DNA of 64,000 nt from Micropterix aruncella (GCA_944548615.1 OX155978.1:6300415-6364414), one strand, 5' to 3'. Counted from the stretch's first letter, positions 10,540-21,418 are shown. Program-made: numbers and translations. The notes: generated from the letters alone by a model not told the origin.

Positions 10540-10800
10540 TCACAGTGCGAGAGGCGCGCACCGCGAGATTGTAACTCTTTTTTTCTCCTTTTCATTCGTC
10601 GCGACTTTCTCCAATCGTCGCGGTCGTCCGACAGCTGCCATTTTACTAATGAGCCGAATGATACGCTCTAGTTCGGCGCACTGTGGAACTTGGAAATTCT
10701 GAAACTTTGTCGTCTTTTGTACATTTTCTATAGTTTCTATGGTTTCTCTATATATAGCAAAAGTCTAAATGTTACATGTGGCGCCCAACGTGGGGCCCGA
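10540..10800 (+). mobile_element. LTR end and tRNA primer-binding site (LTR retrotransposon relic)
   Basis: At 10779 TGGCGCCCAACGTGGGGC follows '...gttaca tg'. TGGCGCCC is complementary to the 3' end of tRNA-Lys (CCA included), the usual primer site of many insect Ty3/gypsy and retrovirus-like elements. It sits 2 bp after a terminal ACA, as at an LTR boundary. A TATATATA at about 10750 lies inside the putative LTR. The left LTR boundary and the second LTR are not visible, and no gag or pol frame follows, so this is a relic. Left limit approximate. Confidence 0.5.
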
Positions 10801-11437
10801 CAAGGAAACCCCTTATCGATACGCGCGAGTTTTTAAAATCCAATTCGACATTTGAATTGCGTTATATTAAAATATTAAAATCATGTGATAATAAAATAGA
10901 TTTTTATTTATAGTGAAAACTATGATGAAATACCCATATTGCACTATCCTTAATTTAGAATCCGGAATCAAAAATCGTAAAGGAACCGATGACCTTCGAA
11001 TGCTGTCAATCTACATTCCACAATTCCATCAGAGAATAATTAAAATATTCTGAATGTAAATTTATGAGCTAACAAAATAATTAGGAATTATGACCAAAAG
11101 ACTAATCAAAAACTATAACTAAATAATTAACCACTTTTGGCCGGTATTCCGAACATCGTACAGTCTCCTTTGTTTCTGGCAACGATTCTCATCGAATCAT
11201 CGCAGGCGTCACTACTCGCTTCTGATTGGTCAGCCGCGCGAAAAGTCAGAACTGTCAAAGATGAACACGACGCCATCGATCGCTGAATGAATGAATATAG
11301 TGGAAGGAAATTGTGGAAAACAAATCGGAAAAACGCGAAGTGCGTTACAAACTCCAGCAGTGAAATGGGACAAAAAATCCAAAAATTGATTTTGATACTT
11401 ATAATACTGATTTGACATTGTGTGGAAGGTACATAGC
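10801..11437. other. Unassigned stretch downstream of the primer-binding site
   Basis: Could be leader or decayed gag region of the LTR relic. No frame with recognisable domains. Short minus-strand frame at 11230-11418 has no motif. Confidence 0.3.
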
Positions 11438-11890
11438 TAATGGTTCTCGTGCAGTTAAGCTATTTAGACATTCTCGTTGTTTCTGATCGGCTTAACTCGC
11501 GGTTCGGCTCATACCCAATAGCCTCCTCTAAGAGGGTCTACCCCGGTAAGGACTTTGTCTTCCATGCCACGGCAGGTGGATCAGTTTTTACTGGGAGGTG
11601 GTCTTCGGGCGCTACTGGGAGGTTTGAGAACCGTGCGGTATCAGCCAATAGACTGTGCACTCTAACGAATAACTGAAGGAGTCTGGAAACGATATACTGT
11701 GTTCTAAGCAGCGGGGGTGGATGCTGACCTGATTTGAGCCACTCTTGAAACGACCAGTTGACCATCCAAACCCTGGTGAAGATACGAGCAAACGACACTA
11801 CGGTCCCCGATAAATTCAAACTGAATTTCCGACGACTGAAATACCCGGCAATGACTAGGTAGCCGATCGCCCTGCCGTTATAACCTGTTC
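11438..11890 (-). repeat. F1 repeat, truncated and diverged copy
   Basis: Minus-strand copy carrying the F1 words 'agcagcgggggtgga', 'cactcttgaaacgacc' and 'gataaattcaaactgaatt'. Its 3' tail at the left reads CTCGTGCAGTTAAGC. The 5' third is missing and has been replaced by an unrelated end after about 11880. Confidence 0.65.
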
Positions 11891-12756
11891 CACGGGCGGG
11901 CAGGCGATTGTCGATTGTCAGTTGATTACTTAAATAAGATAGGTTATTTGTACTTTTTTCATATTAATAAGAAAATATTATGAAAATAATGTATGTAACA
12001 TTTTTTGTAGAGAGTTTTATATTATGCAAAATTCCGATATCGCTAACAGTCAGCGAGATATAAGCGAAACACTGAATATGAGCGCCATTTTTCCAAGATG
12101 GCGGCTCGAGCGCAACAGATTGAGTAGGCGACTTTTAGTATGTTTAACAGTACACCTCAAATGAACATCTATGCCAACTTTCAAAACATTCAAACGTCAA
12201 ATTTTGTTCCTATTTGACAGAGTTACACTGTGCGGGCGTTAAAGAGAGGTGTACTAACTAGTGCGGGATCGATTCGGATTAGGGGCGAGAGGCTTTTTTA
12301 AGGTCTAGACGTGGATTAAGAAACTGTGTCGGTTGTTTATTTAACTCAAAAGCGCACAGTGAATCACATAGTGAACTATTAAGTTCGTGCTACTGATGGG
12401 TAAATTTATTAACTTGACTTTGCCATACAACCTAATCGAGGGTAATTGATTTTCAACAACAAGATATATTATCACGATTGCCGTTACAAAAGTAAACTAT
12501 TGTATTTATAATTATTACAAACGATTTGTTCACGCTGAAAAAAATCGATATATTATCTAACCTCTAATTTCTAACCTACCGTGTTTTGATGAAACACTGC
12601 AGAATCTGGTGGATTCTGCAACCCAAAAGAATGAATGTAAAAAGGACGCCACCTTACTTTTAAAGATAAAGAAGGAAACTAATTGAAAGAGAAACAAAAA
12701 AAAAATACCAGAAAGAAATTTTGAAAAAAAAAAGTTAACCTAAAAAAAAGAACGAT
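11891..12756. other. Unassigned stretch
   Basis: AT-rich with a GC-richer patch at 12080-12130 and a perfect small hairpin GCAGAATC/GATTCTGC at 12599-12619 (a similar half occurs in the LINE tail at 38118). A-rich tract from 12690 leads into an F1 tail fragment (TCAGCAAGGGCCCATTAGCT) at 12760-12782. Confidence 0.35.
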
Positions 12757-12782
12757 CTCAGCAAGGGCCCATTAGCTCCCTC

Positions 12783-12985
12783 AGATACATATTAGTTGGC
12801 TCCACTTACCCTTTGCTCCTAAATCATGTGACAGAGAGGGAGCAATAGATTGGACAGTATGCGAGAGAATAGCCAATATGCTTCTCGGCAGCTATCACGT
12901 CGGAAACGGTCGGCTGTCTGCCAGCGAACTGCGACCGAACAACTACTGGCCGGCTTTCAGTATATCGATAGCTGAAAGCCAGTTT
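12783..12985 (+). repeat. Interspersed repeat shared with 27836-28010
   Basis: The run from 'agttggctccac' through 'tcatgtgacagaga' and 'cggtcggctgtctgccagcg' to 'ggctttcagta' recurs inverted at 27836-28010, next to the Penelope-derived fold-back. Probably a non-coding part of that element family. It ends with a CGATAGCTGAAAG/CTTTCAGTATATCG self-complementary tail. Confidence 0.55.
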
Positions 12986-13369
12986 TTTAGATATTAAAGT
13001 TCTTCGTTGAAACGAAATTCAATTTACGGAAGTTCCGTTACGGTTTACATTGCCGCGTCATCTTGAAAAACATCCATTTTTTGCGCATTATGTGAGTCAG
13101 TCGACGGGCCTTGTCCATGGTCCGCGAAGTCTTTGCTGGGCAATTGCCCTTTAACGGGGCTTTATGTGAGCTTTATATTTTCAGACATTAACAAAATCAG
13201 ATTATAAATGTATGATTTTGACGTTGACATCTTTAAAAAATATCACTATTAATGGACCGCTGAAATTTCTTGTTCTAGTTGATGTATAAGGATTATTTAT
13301 TCCGAAGCCGGCGATTGGATAGGGGTCGCCCTCGCAGCCAATACGCTGCTGTCGGTGCCGCTGGATCTC

Positions 13370-13612
13370 GTACTCCATTCACGATTCGCTTTCATTCTTG
13401 ACGATTTTTTGCCACGTCTCGAGCATCCCTAGCCGATAATCGTTGATTCTTAAGGTCGTCTTTGATGTTATTTAGCCAGGTTTTCTTCGGTGCCAATCGC
13501 TGAATTCTCCATTCTGTCGGACGGTCTCGCCAAAGAAGTTTACGTGTCAAGCGATTATCGTTCATTCGGCAAACATGGCCGAACCATCGTATAGGGATGA
13601 TGATGGTGATGT
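13370..13612 (-). mobile_element. RTE-like LINE C-terminal fragment
   Basis: On the minus strand, from about 13600, frame-shifted pieces read as the C-terminal tail of an RTE-type LINE: GHV.RMN.NRLTRKLLWRDRP, then PKKTWLN.IK.DL.IND, then 'LGMLETWQKIV'. The motifs occur in the right order but need frameshifts, so it is dead. A (GATGAT)-type run at 13598-13625 resembles the microsatellite tails of RTE elements. Confidence 0.55.
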
Positions 13613-14059
13613 ATAGGGATGATGTTTCACGTTAAAAAATCTTATATTAATAAGGTACGGAATCCTCAACGCGCGAGCAAAGACTAAATAATATACTGAG
13701 TAAAACTTTACATTGCGTTCTTGGTGTTTGTGTTGAACGGTTAATGAAATTTGTGGTCGGTTTACTGGGTCTGTGCTGAGTCGTCAGTGCAATGGCCGTT
13801 ACCTCATTAATGTGTAGCCACTTCGAACAATACGGGTGATCTCTATCTAGTACGGGCTCAACAAAAAAGCATTGTTCTTCTGTATTAAACTGGTGACTCA
13901 TCGCAGCACTGCTCGGTTGAATCTGTTGTTGCTGGCCAACGCACCAAAATTATTTTTTCTTTTTAATCGGTGTAAAAAGTGCTCTCAACGCGAATACGTA
14001 GGTTTTTTACTTTCACTTAAAGATACATTATCAGCTAATTATTACATTATTATAGCATA
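13613..14059. other. Unassigned stretch
   Basis: Two overlapping small frames on opposite strands with no motif. No repeat boundary recognised. Confidence 0.3.
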
Positions 14060-14960
14060 TTTTTTTATAGTAGTCTTTATTCATAAAAAAGATACAAATT
14101 ACATGTCACAGTTCCCCACTAAGGCTAGTGCCTTTTCAGTGGGTAACTAACAACAATGTGTTCATATCTGACTTATATTATCTATTACCTATTATACTTT
14201 TATTAACTATTATAACTTTTTACGCTAAGTGGATGTATTGACTTCCTAACCTAACCTAACCTATATTTCCTATAATAACTAGCTGAATATACACTTATAA
14301 ATATTTACAGTAAATAAATGATTTTCCACTAAATTAATATACCTACTTCCTAACCTAATCTAACTAAACTAATTATCTTGGTATACACTAAATGTGTGTA
14401 CTTACTTTGTTTACAATTACAATAATAAATGATTACACTAATAAAATGATACACTATACTTAATGTACATCTATACTAATGTCCTAACATAACCTAACTT
14501 ATCTTAACTAGCTTGGTTTACCCTAATTATTCTACATAGTGATGTTAATGCTAATTTAGCCTAATAGAATTTTTACTTGTTATAGTTCTGCTAATGCTTT
14601 TACATATTTATGCTAATTTATACTAATAGAGTTTCTAATTTCTCCATTATAGTATTTATGTAATATAATATTTAAATTATTTTAATTAGCTCGTCTGGGT
14701 AAGTCATTATTTAGGTTGCTTAGTAGTATAAGTTTCAATGTTTTCTTTAGTAAGTATTTGCTGATTGAGTTGTCTAATTTTATAGAAAAGTGATTGATTA
14801 ATTTTGGAACAATGAATTTAAGACTTCTATCGCCGTAATAATTGTTTTGCTTGTTATATTTCAAATACCCCTTTTCACGTAGCCGAGTTCTGTGTACATG
14901 ATCGGCAGGCAGAATCTTATATATACCATACGAAAAAAATTGTAGGCAAGACATCACCAT
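14060..14960 (-). mobile_element. LINE C-terminal RT fragment with long 3' UTR
   Basis: The minus-strand frame 14960-14682 has the shape of a non-LTR RT C terminus (GYLKYNKQ..YYGDRSLKFIVPKLIN, then 'SISKYLLKKTLK'), matching the Y-G-R-S-L-K-...-P-K-L-N pattern of that tail. A UTR of about 600 bp full of CCTAA/CCTAAC words follows. It ends in AATAAAGACTAC and an A-rich stretch near 14060. The CCTAA words at 14247-14263 resemble the insect telomere repeat but lie inside this UTR. Confidence 0.6.
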
Positions 14961-15155
14961 TTTCCGTCGGGATAAAGTTAACGGAATTGAATTTCAATTT
15001 TGTCGATCGAATGCAATCACAAGACACACACTTACACATACATTATATAGACTTTATAGTATGGTTGGTTGTAAGAGATTAAGGTGTGATAATAAACCCG
15101 CCGTGTAGAAACAAACAAACAATAAAGCCGACATCGACTTTTTTATCGGATATGC
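14945..15155 (+). repeat. SINE body copy without tRNA head
   Basis: Matches the body of the 6070-6280 SINE in inverse orientation: 'accattttccgt', 'gatcgaatgcaat', 'ctttatagtatggttggttg', 'aataaagccgacatcga'. The A/B-box head is absent. Confidence 0.6.
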
Positions 15156-15177
15156 GGATTTCCATTTTCACCTCATT

Positions 15178-15329
15178 ATTATGGGAAACGTTTGCGGTGA
15201 ACGACGGGCTGGAAGAAGAAAAAAGTCTTGGCTTCGCAACATCCGAGAGTGGACAAACACCTCAAGCGTAGAAGAACTATTTCGTTTGGCCCAAGACAGG
15301 GAAACGTTCGAGATTGAAGTATGACTAGG
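15178..15329 (+). mobile_element. RTE-like LINE extreme C terminus
   Basis: An open frame to TGA (15327-15329) encodes RRAGRRKKSWLRNIREWT followed by 'SSVEELFRLAQDRETFEIEV', the familiar C-terminal end of insect RTE/Proto2-type LINE proteins. The upstream RT domain is missing; this is a truncated copy. Confidence 0.75.
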
Positions 15330-15339
15330 GCGCCCCTTG

Positions 15340-15585
15340 GTGTACCGATTTCCACCACAACTCTTCACTTTTCAACTCTTGCCATGACCAAATGATGAAA
15401 TTTGCCTGCATGCCAAATTTCAACTCAATCGGATGAAGCGTTTGGGCGCTATCGCGCAGGAATACACACACACACACACACACACAGGGAGACCCACAGA
15501 CAGACTTCAATATGGAAATAGCCTTTAATAGTCTCAGAGGGGGTCAAAATAGATATTTCCGTCTTCATCTCGATTTTTTTATTGC
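15340..15585 (-). repeat. Interspersed repeat with (CA)n, shared with 32640-32890
   Basis: Contains 'tcaactcttgccatgacc', 'gcatgccaaatttcaactcaatcgg', 'gggcgctatcg', a (CA)n at 15469-15486 and 'gtcaaaatagatatttccgtc'. The same blocks occur inverted at 32640-32890 immediately inside the first par-1 intron. No coding capacity. Confidence 0.6.
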
Positions 15586-16054
15586 GTTTACAATACTTTC
15601 CCTTGACCGGTCCAAGGCAAAGTAAACATAAAAAGTAATGTCAAACAACCCCGATCGTCATTGACTTCATATTAGATATTTTTCTATCAAGTTTTGGCAG
15701 GTTGTCTTTATTGACTTGTTTTCGCTGTCTGAAGCAGTGTTGCCAACTAGGCGATATGTCGCCATTTAGGCTACTTGGAATAGGTAATCGGCAACCAAAA
15801 ATACCAGAAATCGCCTGTCGCCGATTTAGGCTACACCAGTTGTTCGATTTCAATTTGTACGGCGAGAACTGGTGCCGAACATATTGGTAACTTGTAATGT
15901 TTTGAAGATAAATAATTTCCCCTTGTTAACCTTAACTTGGTATGGTTTAGTTTAATATTACCTAATTGTTTTTTGGAATGTTAATGTAAGCATGTAATTG
16001 ATTTTTGAAAACTTTCTGTGTAAAAGTTTAAAGTAGTTATGAAAATTAGTTTTT

Positions 16055-16637
16055 AAGCTATTGCATAGCTTTTATCGCGGGCCTAGGCCAGCGCGGCGAC
16101 CGAATGAAGAAATTTCTTAACGAAAATTAATGATTTTAAACTGATAATTACGTCTAAACGAGTACTGCTTACGATTCGAGAAAAATATATGTTAAACAAG
16201 AACATTGTCCTAATATTCTTAGCTTTGAATATTTTAGATTTTGTTTATATTACATAGTGTAATTAATTTGTGAAATTAGGTCTAACCGAACACAAAAACG
16301 ACTACTACGCAAATACTATCTGGCGTATTATTATGAAACCTGCACCATTTTAAAGATAATTTAATTATATATCTTTTTATCTACGATTTTTTTTCAATAA
16401 TCCGTTTTTTTTGCTTTATCGAATAAAAAATTCGTGCGCGGCGCTCTATCGGAAGACGTTTAAATTATTCCGAATCATTTGCTTCCGCAGATGATTCAGA
16501 ATAATTTCAACGTTTTCCGATAGAGCGCAGTTATCTGATATCAGAAAAAATAAAATAAATAAATAATTATAATTGCATAAGTTGTTAAAAATGCTATGCA
16601 ATAGCTTTACCGCGGCAGTCCCCGAGTGCCACACGTA
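16055..16637. mobile_element. 583-bp element, copy 1 (second copy at 20396)
   Basis: Same sequence and length (within 1 bp) as 20396-20979, with only scattered base differences. It starts AAGCTATTGCATAGCTTTTA and ends GTGCCACACGTA, followed by T runs in both copies. Left and right ends share 'atagcttt(t)a.cgcgg' around a small GCTAT/ATAGC palindrome. It contains a strong internal hairpin at 16441-16528. Class unknown. No coding frame. Confidence 0.8.
16441..16528. repeat. Internal 88-bp imperfect palindrome
   Basis: GCGCTCTATCGGAAGACGTT ... and its inverted complement form a ~41-bp stem with a 6-base loop (CTTCCG). The equivalent at 20783-20870 pairs slightly better, with 'cggaataatttt' replacing 'cagaataatttc'. 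The palindrome is therefore a fixed part of the element rather than a local accident. Confidence 0.8.
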
Positions 16638-17451
16638 TTTTTTTTTCCATAATGTATGTAGTTATGATAGGTAATTGGTCATAGTATATTGTACATTTAT
16701 GTATGGTTCATGGTATCATGTTCACAAATATAAAAGCTTTTTACAAATTGGTAATCTTGGTAGTATCTAGGTAATTTTGTTCTATTTTATCATACAATCT
16801 TATTTTATCCAATGTTTGTTTTTTTATGTACTAATCTCGATCATTTTTTTTAATTATCTGTAACGGCCTAGAATGATTTAATTTTTTTTATTTGTACCTA
16901 TGACCTGCAATCATTTTCATTCGTAAAAAAAAGTCTTTTTTTGCAAAACGGGTACTTTAGGCTATCTTTTCTGCTGAAATCGGCGACTATTTTGTATTTT
17001 TTTAAATTTTTTATTTCAAATCAGTTGATAGGAATTCCTACACTTGGTTATGTCAAAAAATAACAAGTATAATATTTAAATATATACCTATTAAGGTATA
17101 AGGTATGGACGTCGGTATTGCAAGGTATGAACGTTGAACATCCAAGCGCAGATTTTCTAGGTTATATAGAGAAAACAACATTTTCCAATATTTTCTATCA
17201 AAATTCTTACATAATTTCATAGAATTTTCATGTGGACAATAGTACTAAATAATCAAACAAATATTGGATAATTTCACAAATTATCATACGGGAAGATATT
17301 TTAAAGAAAAAACACAAATACAATCAAACAGTAATAATAATAATAGTCAATAGCCAATAGTTAGAAGCAATAAAAACGCAATTGTAAAATAGTCAATAAT
17401 AGAAAGAATGAGGAATATTCAAGCCCAGCACTTGGCAACACTGGTCTGAAG

Positions 17452-17931
17452 TGAAGCTACATTGAATTCACCTCTGCGCCTGCAAGTGACTCATCGCATA
17501 GTACAATCATCGGCGTCGGTGTTCGCGTCTGGCCGTGGCCCCTGTATTGTATCGAATACAAACATCCACTCTCGACTCTCACAGACACAACAACGACCGG
17601 AAATAATGAAAGATCTCGAGCGTGCAGCCATGGTAGGTAGCGATTAGTAACCGCTATTAGGAAGTTTAGTAGTGTCGAAACCACAAATTAGCCATTTTAC
17701 GTGGCATACTTATAAAAAAAAACGCTGTTTTGGCCGTGTTTAGACAGCGGAACATTATATCCAATGAATATTCATAAGATCTATTCTTACGTACTGGATT
17801 GTAAGGGCCCCAAAACCGGCTTCACAGCGTTGTATACTCTGAAAAAGAAAAGAGCAGCAATCTAATAATAAATGGCTTTATGAACAAGGTAGAGAGGACG
17901 AGTAAAGTAAAGTGAACTAAATGGGCAACTT
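17452..17931. other. Unassigned stretch
   Basis: Short frames on both strands at 17457-17684 without motif. No repeat termini recognised. Confidence 0.3.
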
Positions 17932-18822
17932 GGGTTGTCGACTACAGCGGGCGAGCCCGTCACCTCAGGAAGTTTTAACGATTAGTCGTTCTATCTCCCT
18001 GGAGTGAGCGTAGAAGACTTGAGGACGAAACAGTCCACCGTCTAGCTACGCCACAAGCCCGTAAGAGGCCAACGCCTTAACCGCGAGTAGCCAGGAATGT
18101 TACCCGGCGGGCCGACACTCACGCCCTTACTTCCAATTGTGACCAGATTACTCCGGTCTCTCGATTGGTTACGAGTTCGAGGTCGCTTGCGCAGTCCTCT
18201 CCCTTACGAAGCGGTGAAACGGTGTTTACCGAATCTATCGCGGACCACAGAGTCCTTTGCCGGGCTGTTCATCCAGGATCGGATAGCCGATAGTCGTTTC
18301 AAGAGCAGTCGCCGTAAGGTCCGCAACCACCCCCGCTCTATAGGAAACCGTACTGCGTTCAGACTCCCTCGACTGTTAGTCAGAGTGTACAGTCGATTGG
18401 CTTACGCCGCACGGTGGGCAGACCGTCCAGGAGTGCCAGAAGGTTGATTCCCAGGGGAAACTAACCATAGGGTCAGAGCCCTACCCAGGCTCGCACTTCA
18501 TGCGTGGAGGCCGTCGGATAGGTGTTGACCCGTGAGTGTGACCAACCCTGAACAATACAATACAATACAATCAACTACTCCAGTAGATAGGCATTCCTAC
18601 ACTTGGATGCGTCACAAAATTAAATGCTAAAAATTTCATTATTATAAACATAACTATCGTGATAGTTGTCATGGCTGTAATATTATATTCAATATTACCT
18701 ACATACAAATAATCAAAATATGCTAATGTGATGAGTCAGGGAGAATGGAATGAGAATGAGAATGAAGAGAACAGAATGGGTCTTCGCGGCCAACTCAGCA
18801 AGGGCCCATTAACTCCTCAACG
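17932..18822 (+). repeat. F1 repeat, subfamily B, split by a ~215-bp insertion
   Basis: The F1 sequence runs from GGGTTGTCGACTACAGCGGG to 'gtgaccaaccctgaaca' (about 18554), resumes at 'gaacagaatgggtcttcgcgg' (18768) and ends GGGCCCATTAACTCC. The large stem-loop at 18008-18051 is fully paired (GCGTAG/CTACGC, GAC/GTC, GGAC/GTCC). A frame of about 115 codons is open at 18097-18447. The inserted piece starts with an (ATACA)n-like run and shares 'ggcattcctacacttgg' with 17040. Confidence 0.8.
18555..18768. mobile_element. Small insertion inside an F1 copy
   Basis: About 214 bp flanked by a short GAACA direct repeat, interrupting F1. It has (AATAC)n at one end and 'gataggcattcctacacttgg', which recurs as 'gataggaattcctacacttgg' at 17027-17047. 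Probably a short retroposon. Class unknown. Confidence 0.5.
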
Positions 18823-18984
18823 AATGTTCAGTGATGACATGCACGAGATCGCCTGCTCATCTGATGCATTATTACTCCATCGCTGGGTGTGTGCTTCTTT
18901 GAGTTTTTTTCGGCTCCCAATTAAACTGCAAGGAACACATTAGGCAACTATCTGTAACTTCTTTCAAGCTTCTAGAGTTTGTGA

Positions 18985-19350
18985 TACTTCAATCCAAAGA
19001 CTTCAATGATATTCGGGTTATGCGCACGTTGTATAACTCAATTGTTAGAAGTCGCATGGAAACGAATGTAACTATTTAGAATCCGCATGAAGATACCTTT
19101 ACCCTCATGCTGAAATTGGTACAGAAATGGTTTTTGAGATTTTTTTACTTCAAGCAGTACGGATATAATCCATTTTTGTATTCGAATGCATTTATTACAG
19201 GCATTGGCTATAATTCTCTCTGTCTCAGTAGCGAAATGCTGACTTGACCATGTCCTATATTTTTAATCTGATTCGAGATAAAACTGATAACCCTAGCTTA
19301 CTAGATGAGGTAGCTTGTCTAATAATTATCCTCGTGCTCGATCGCACCAT
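18985..19350 (+). mobile_element. Degraded LINE reverse-transcriptase fragment
   Basis: Reads DFNDIRVMRTLYNSIVRSR..., then NPHEDTFTLMLKLVQKWFLRFFYFKQYGY..., the post-catalytic region of a non-LTR RT (pattern: LY.S.VRS..E....W.P......LE..Q..FLR). A stop interrupts it where the conserved W normally lies (ATT TAG AAT). Pseudogenised. Confidence 0.7.
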
Positions 19351-19409
19351 CTTTTCGCAGAGCTGTTCACTAACGAAAATGGAACAAAACTAGGTCCCAG
19401 ACGCACCGG

Positions 19410-19565
19410 GCACAGAGTCCTAATATGATAAAGACCTACCGAATGGGTACCTATCGAACTTCTACTTGGAGGCTACTGAATGGGTGCTACTAACCCCCAT
19501 GAGTTAAGCTGACTCTACAACGAAATGGGTCATAATGGCGCAACTGCTCTAGGCCCATTAGCTCA
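19410..19565 (+). repeat. F1 3'-end fragment
   Basis: Carries 'cacagagtcc', 'ggctactgaatgggtgct', 'gagttaagctgac' and the tail TAGGCCCATTAGCTCAC, equivalent to the end of the next copy (20000-20125). Confidence 0.6.
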
Positions 19566-19594
19566 CATGCGAACCTTATATTTGGAGATATCGT

Positions 19595-20130
19595 CTACAA
19601 CGTAGAAGACTTGGGACACGAACAGTCCACTGTCTAGCTACGCCAATTCGCCTGTAAGAAGCCAACGCCCTTACACCGAGACACCGGAAATGCGCTGCAG
19701 CGGGAAGACCTCGCGCCCTTCCTACCAGTTTCGGCCAGATTTCTCCGGCCTCCCAACTGGGTACGGGTTGCTTGCGCGGTCCTCTCCCTTATGTAAACGG
19801 GGATTTGGAATTAACCGAATCGTCCATTGCTCGGATCTCGCGCGGGATCGGGTGACCGATAGGTTGTTTCAAGAGCGGTTGCCGTATGATAAACAACCAC
19901 CCCCGCTCTTTAGGAAATAAATCCGTTTCCAGACTGCACACAGTCGATTGTGTGTGTACAGGAGCACCCGAAGGACGATGCCCATGGGAACTGACTCGCA
20001 GGCACAGAGTCCACCCGAGCTCGCACTTCTACGTGAAGCCTACCGGATGGGTGCTGACCCGTGAGCCGGCCCGACCCTACAACGAAATGGGTCATAATGG
20101 CGCAACTGCAGTGGGCCCGTTCGCTCTCGT
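19595..20130 (+). repeat. F1 repeat, 5'-truncated copy
   Basis: Begins within the big stem-loop (ACGTAG ... CTACGC with GGAC/GTCC intact at 19602-19642). It follows F1 order through 'caagagcggttgccgta' and ends CAGTGGGCCCGTTCGCTC. The small hairpin after it (TGTAAG/CTTACA, loop around CCAACGC) has one more pair than in other copies. Confidence 0.7.
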
Positions 20131-20395
20131 GCGAAACGTACCCGCCAAAGTGTAACCGCCAGAAATGGAAATAATTTTGGCGATGTACAATTCACAAGCG
20201 AGTCGAAACGAGTGAAAGTTCGTCTTCCAAACGCGGATTATCCGATAATGGCCCAACTTTCGACTGCAGAAACAGTCCCCCTTCCTAGCCAACCGACACT
20301 AAGTTACGGTACTTACAGCGGCGCCGAATCTATCGAATCGCGATTCAGGTTATTATTATAACTCGAAACTAACAATCCGATTGACTTTATATTTT

Positions 20396-20979
20396 AAGCT
20401 ATTGCATAGCTTTTATCGCGGGCCTAGGCCAGCGCGGCGACCGAATGAAGAAATTTCTTAACGAAAATTAATGATTTTAAACTGATAATTACGTCTAAAC
20501 GAGTACTGCTTACGATTCGAAAAAAATACATGTTAAACAAGAACATTTTCCTAATATTCTTAGATTTGAATATTTTAAATTTTGTTTATATTACATAGTG
20601 TAATTAATTTGTGAAATTAGGTCTAATCGAACACAAAAACAACTACTACGCAAATACTACCTGGCGTATTATTATGAAACCTGCACCATTTTAAAGATAA
20701 TTTAATAATCTATCTTTTTATCTACGATTTTTTTTGAATAATCCGTTTTTTTTTGCTTTATCGAATAAAAAATTCGTGCGCGGCGCTCTATCGGAAGACG
20801 TTTAAATTATTCCGAATCATTTGCTTCCGCAGATGATTCGGAATAATTTTAACGTTTTCCGATAGAGCGCAGTTATCTGATATCAGAAAAAATAAAATAA
20901 ATAAATATTTGTAATTGCATAAGTTGTTAAAAATGCTATGCAATAGCTTTACCGCGGCAGTCCCCGAGTGCCACACGTA
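20396..20979. mobile_element. 584-bp element, copy 2
   Basis: See 16055-16637. The same ends and the same internal palindrome (20783-20870). Flanks differ from copy 1 except for T runs on both sides, so the boundaries are supported by two independent insertions. Confidence 0.8.
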
Positions 20980-21204
20980 TTTTTTCTTGTAATTTGTTGT
21001 AAATTTTCGGACATAGAAAAGTTGGCATGAATCATTCGTAGACACAACAAAATAAATATTTAAAATTCTGACCGGTGGGACATAAACCATAATATGGTCG
21101 TTTAAACCATTAAAAAATGTATTAATAGTACACCGCGTGTTCATAGTTACTTCTACAAAAGACTGAATTCATAAAAATTTTAATGATCTCTCGAAAAAAA
21201 AATA

Positions 21205-21418
21205 ATATGATGTTTGACAATGGAATTTTTCCAGAATTATTCTAGGCGCCGTCTATGTATCTATGGTAATAATGAGATGTTTGGTATGGATTTTAGGATG
21301 CGTTCGAATTAAAAAATAATATTACTGTGCGTTCCGGGAGCAAGCCGCCAATATTGGTTACGTAGTCAACGGTGTTCTGATGTGCGACCAAATTTGGTCG
21401 TTACGTAGCCGAAGGGAA
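21205..21418 (+). repeat. Partial copy of the 51.3-kb TTAA MITE
   Basis: 'gtttgacaatggaattttt', 'gccgtctatgtatctatggta', 'gtgcgttccgggagcaagccgccaatattgg' and 'ttggtcgttacgtagccgaaggg' match 52138-52373. The terminal TTAA is lost (GGGAAAT). Confidence 0.75.

Larger units (their letters stand above)
15735..17443. mobile_element. Non-autonomous hAT element with perfect 8-bp target duplication
   Basis: Terminal inverted repeat CAGTGTTGCCAA (15735) / TTGGCAACACTG (17443), 12 of 12, flanked on both sides by GTCTGAAG (15727-15734 and 17444-17451). An 8-bp duplication with CAGTG termini is diagnostic of hAT. No transposase frame. Subterminal words 'tttaggcta' and 'aaatcggcga' recur near both ends. 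A 583-bp unrelated element (16055-16637) is nested inside; without it the hAT is about 1.1 kb. Confidence 0.9.

Noticed and set aside
14246..14263. Interstitial telomere repeat (TTAGG)n
   Set aside because: Only about 3.6 units, surrounded by degenerate CCTAA words inside a LINE 3' UTR.
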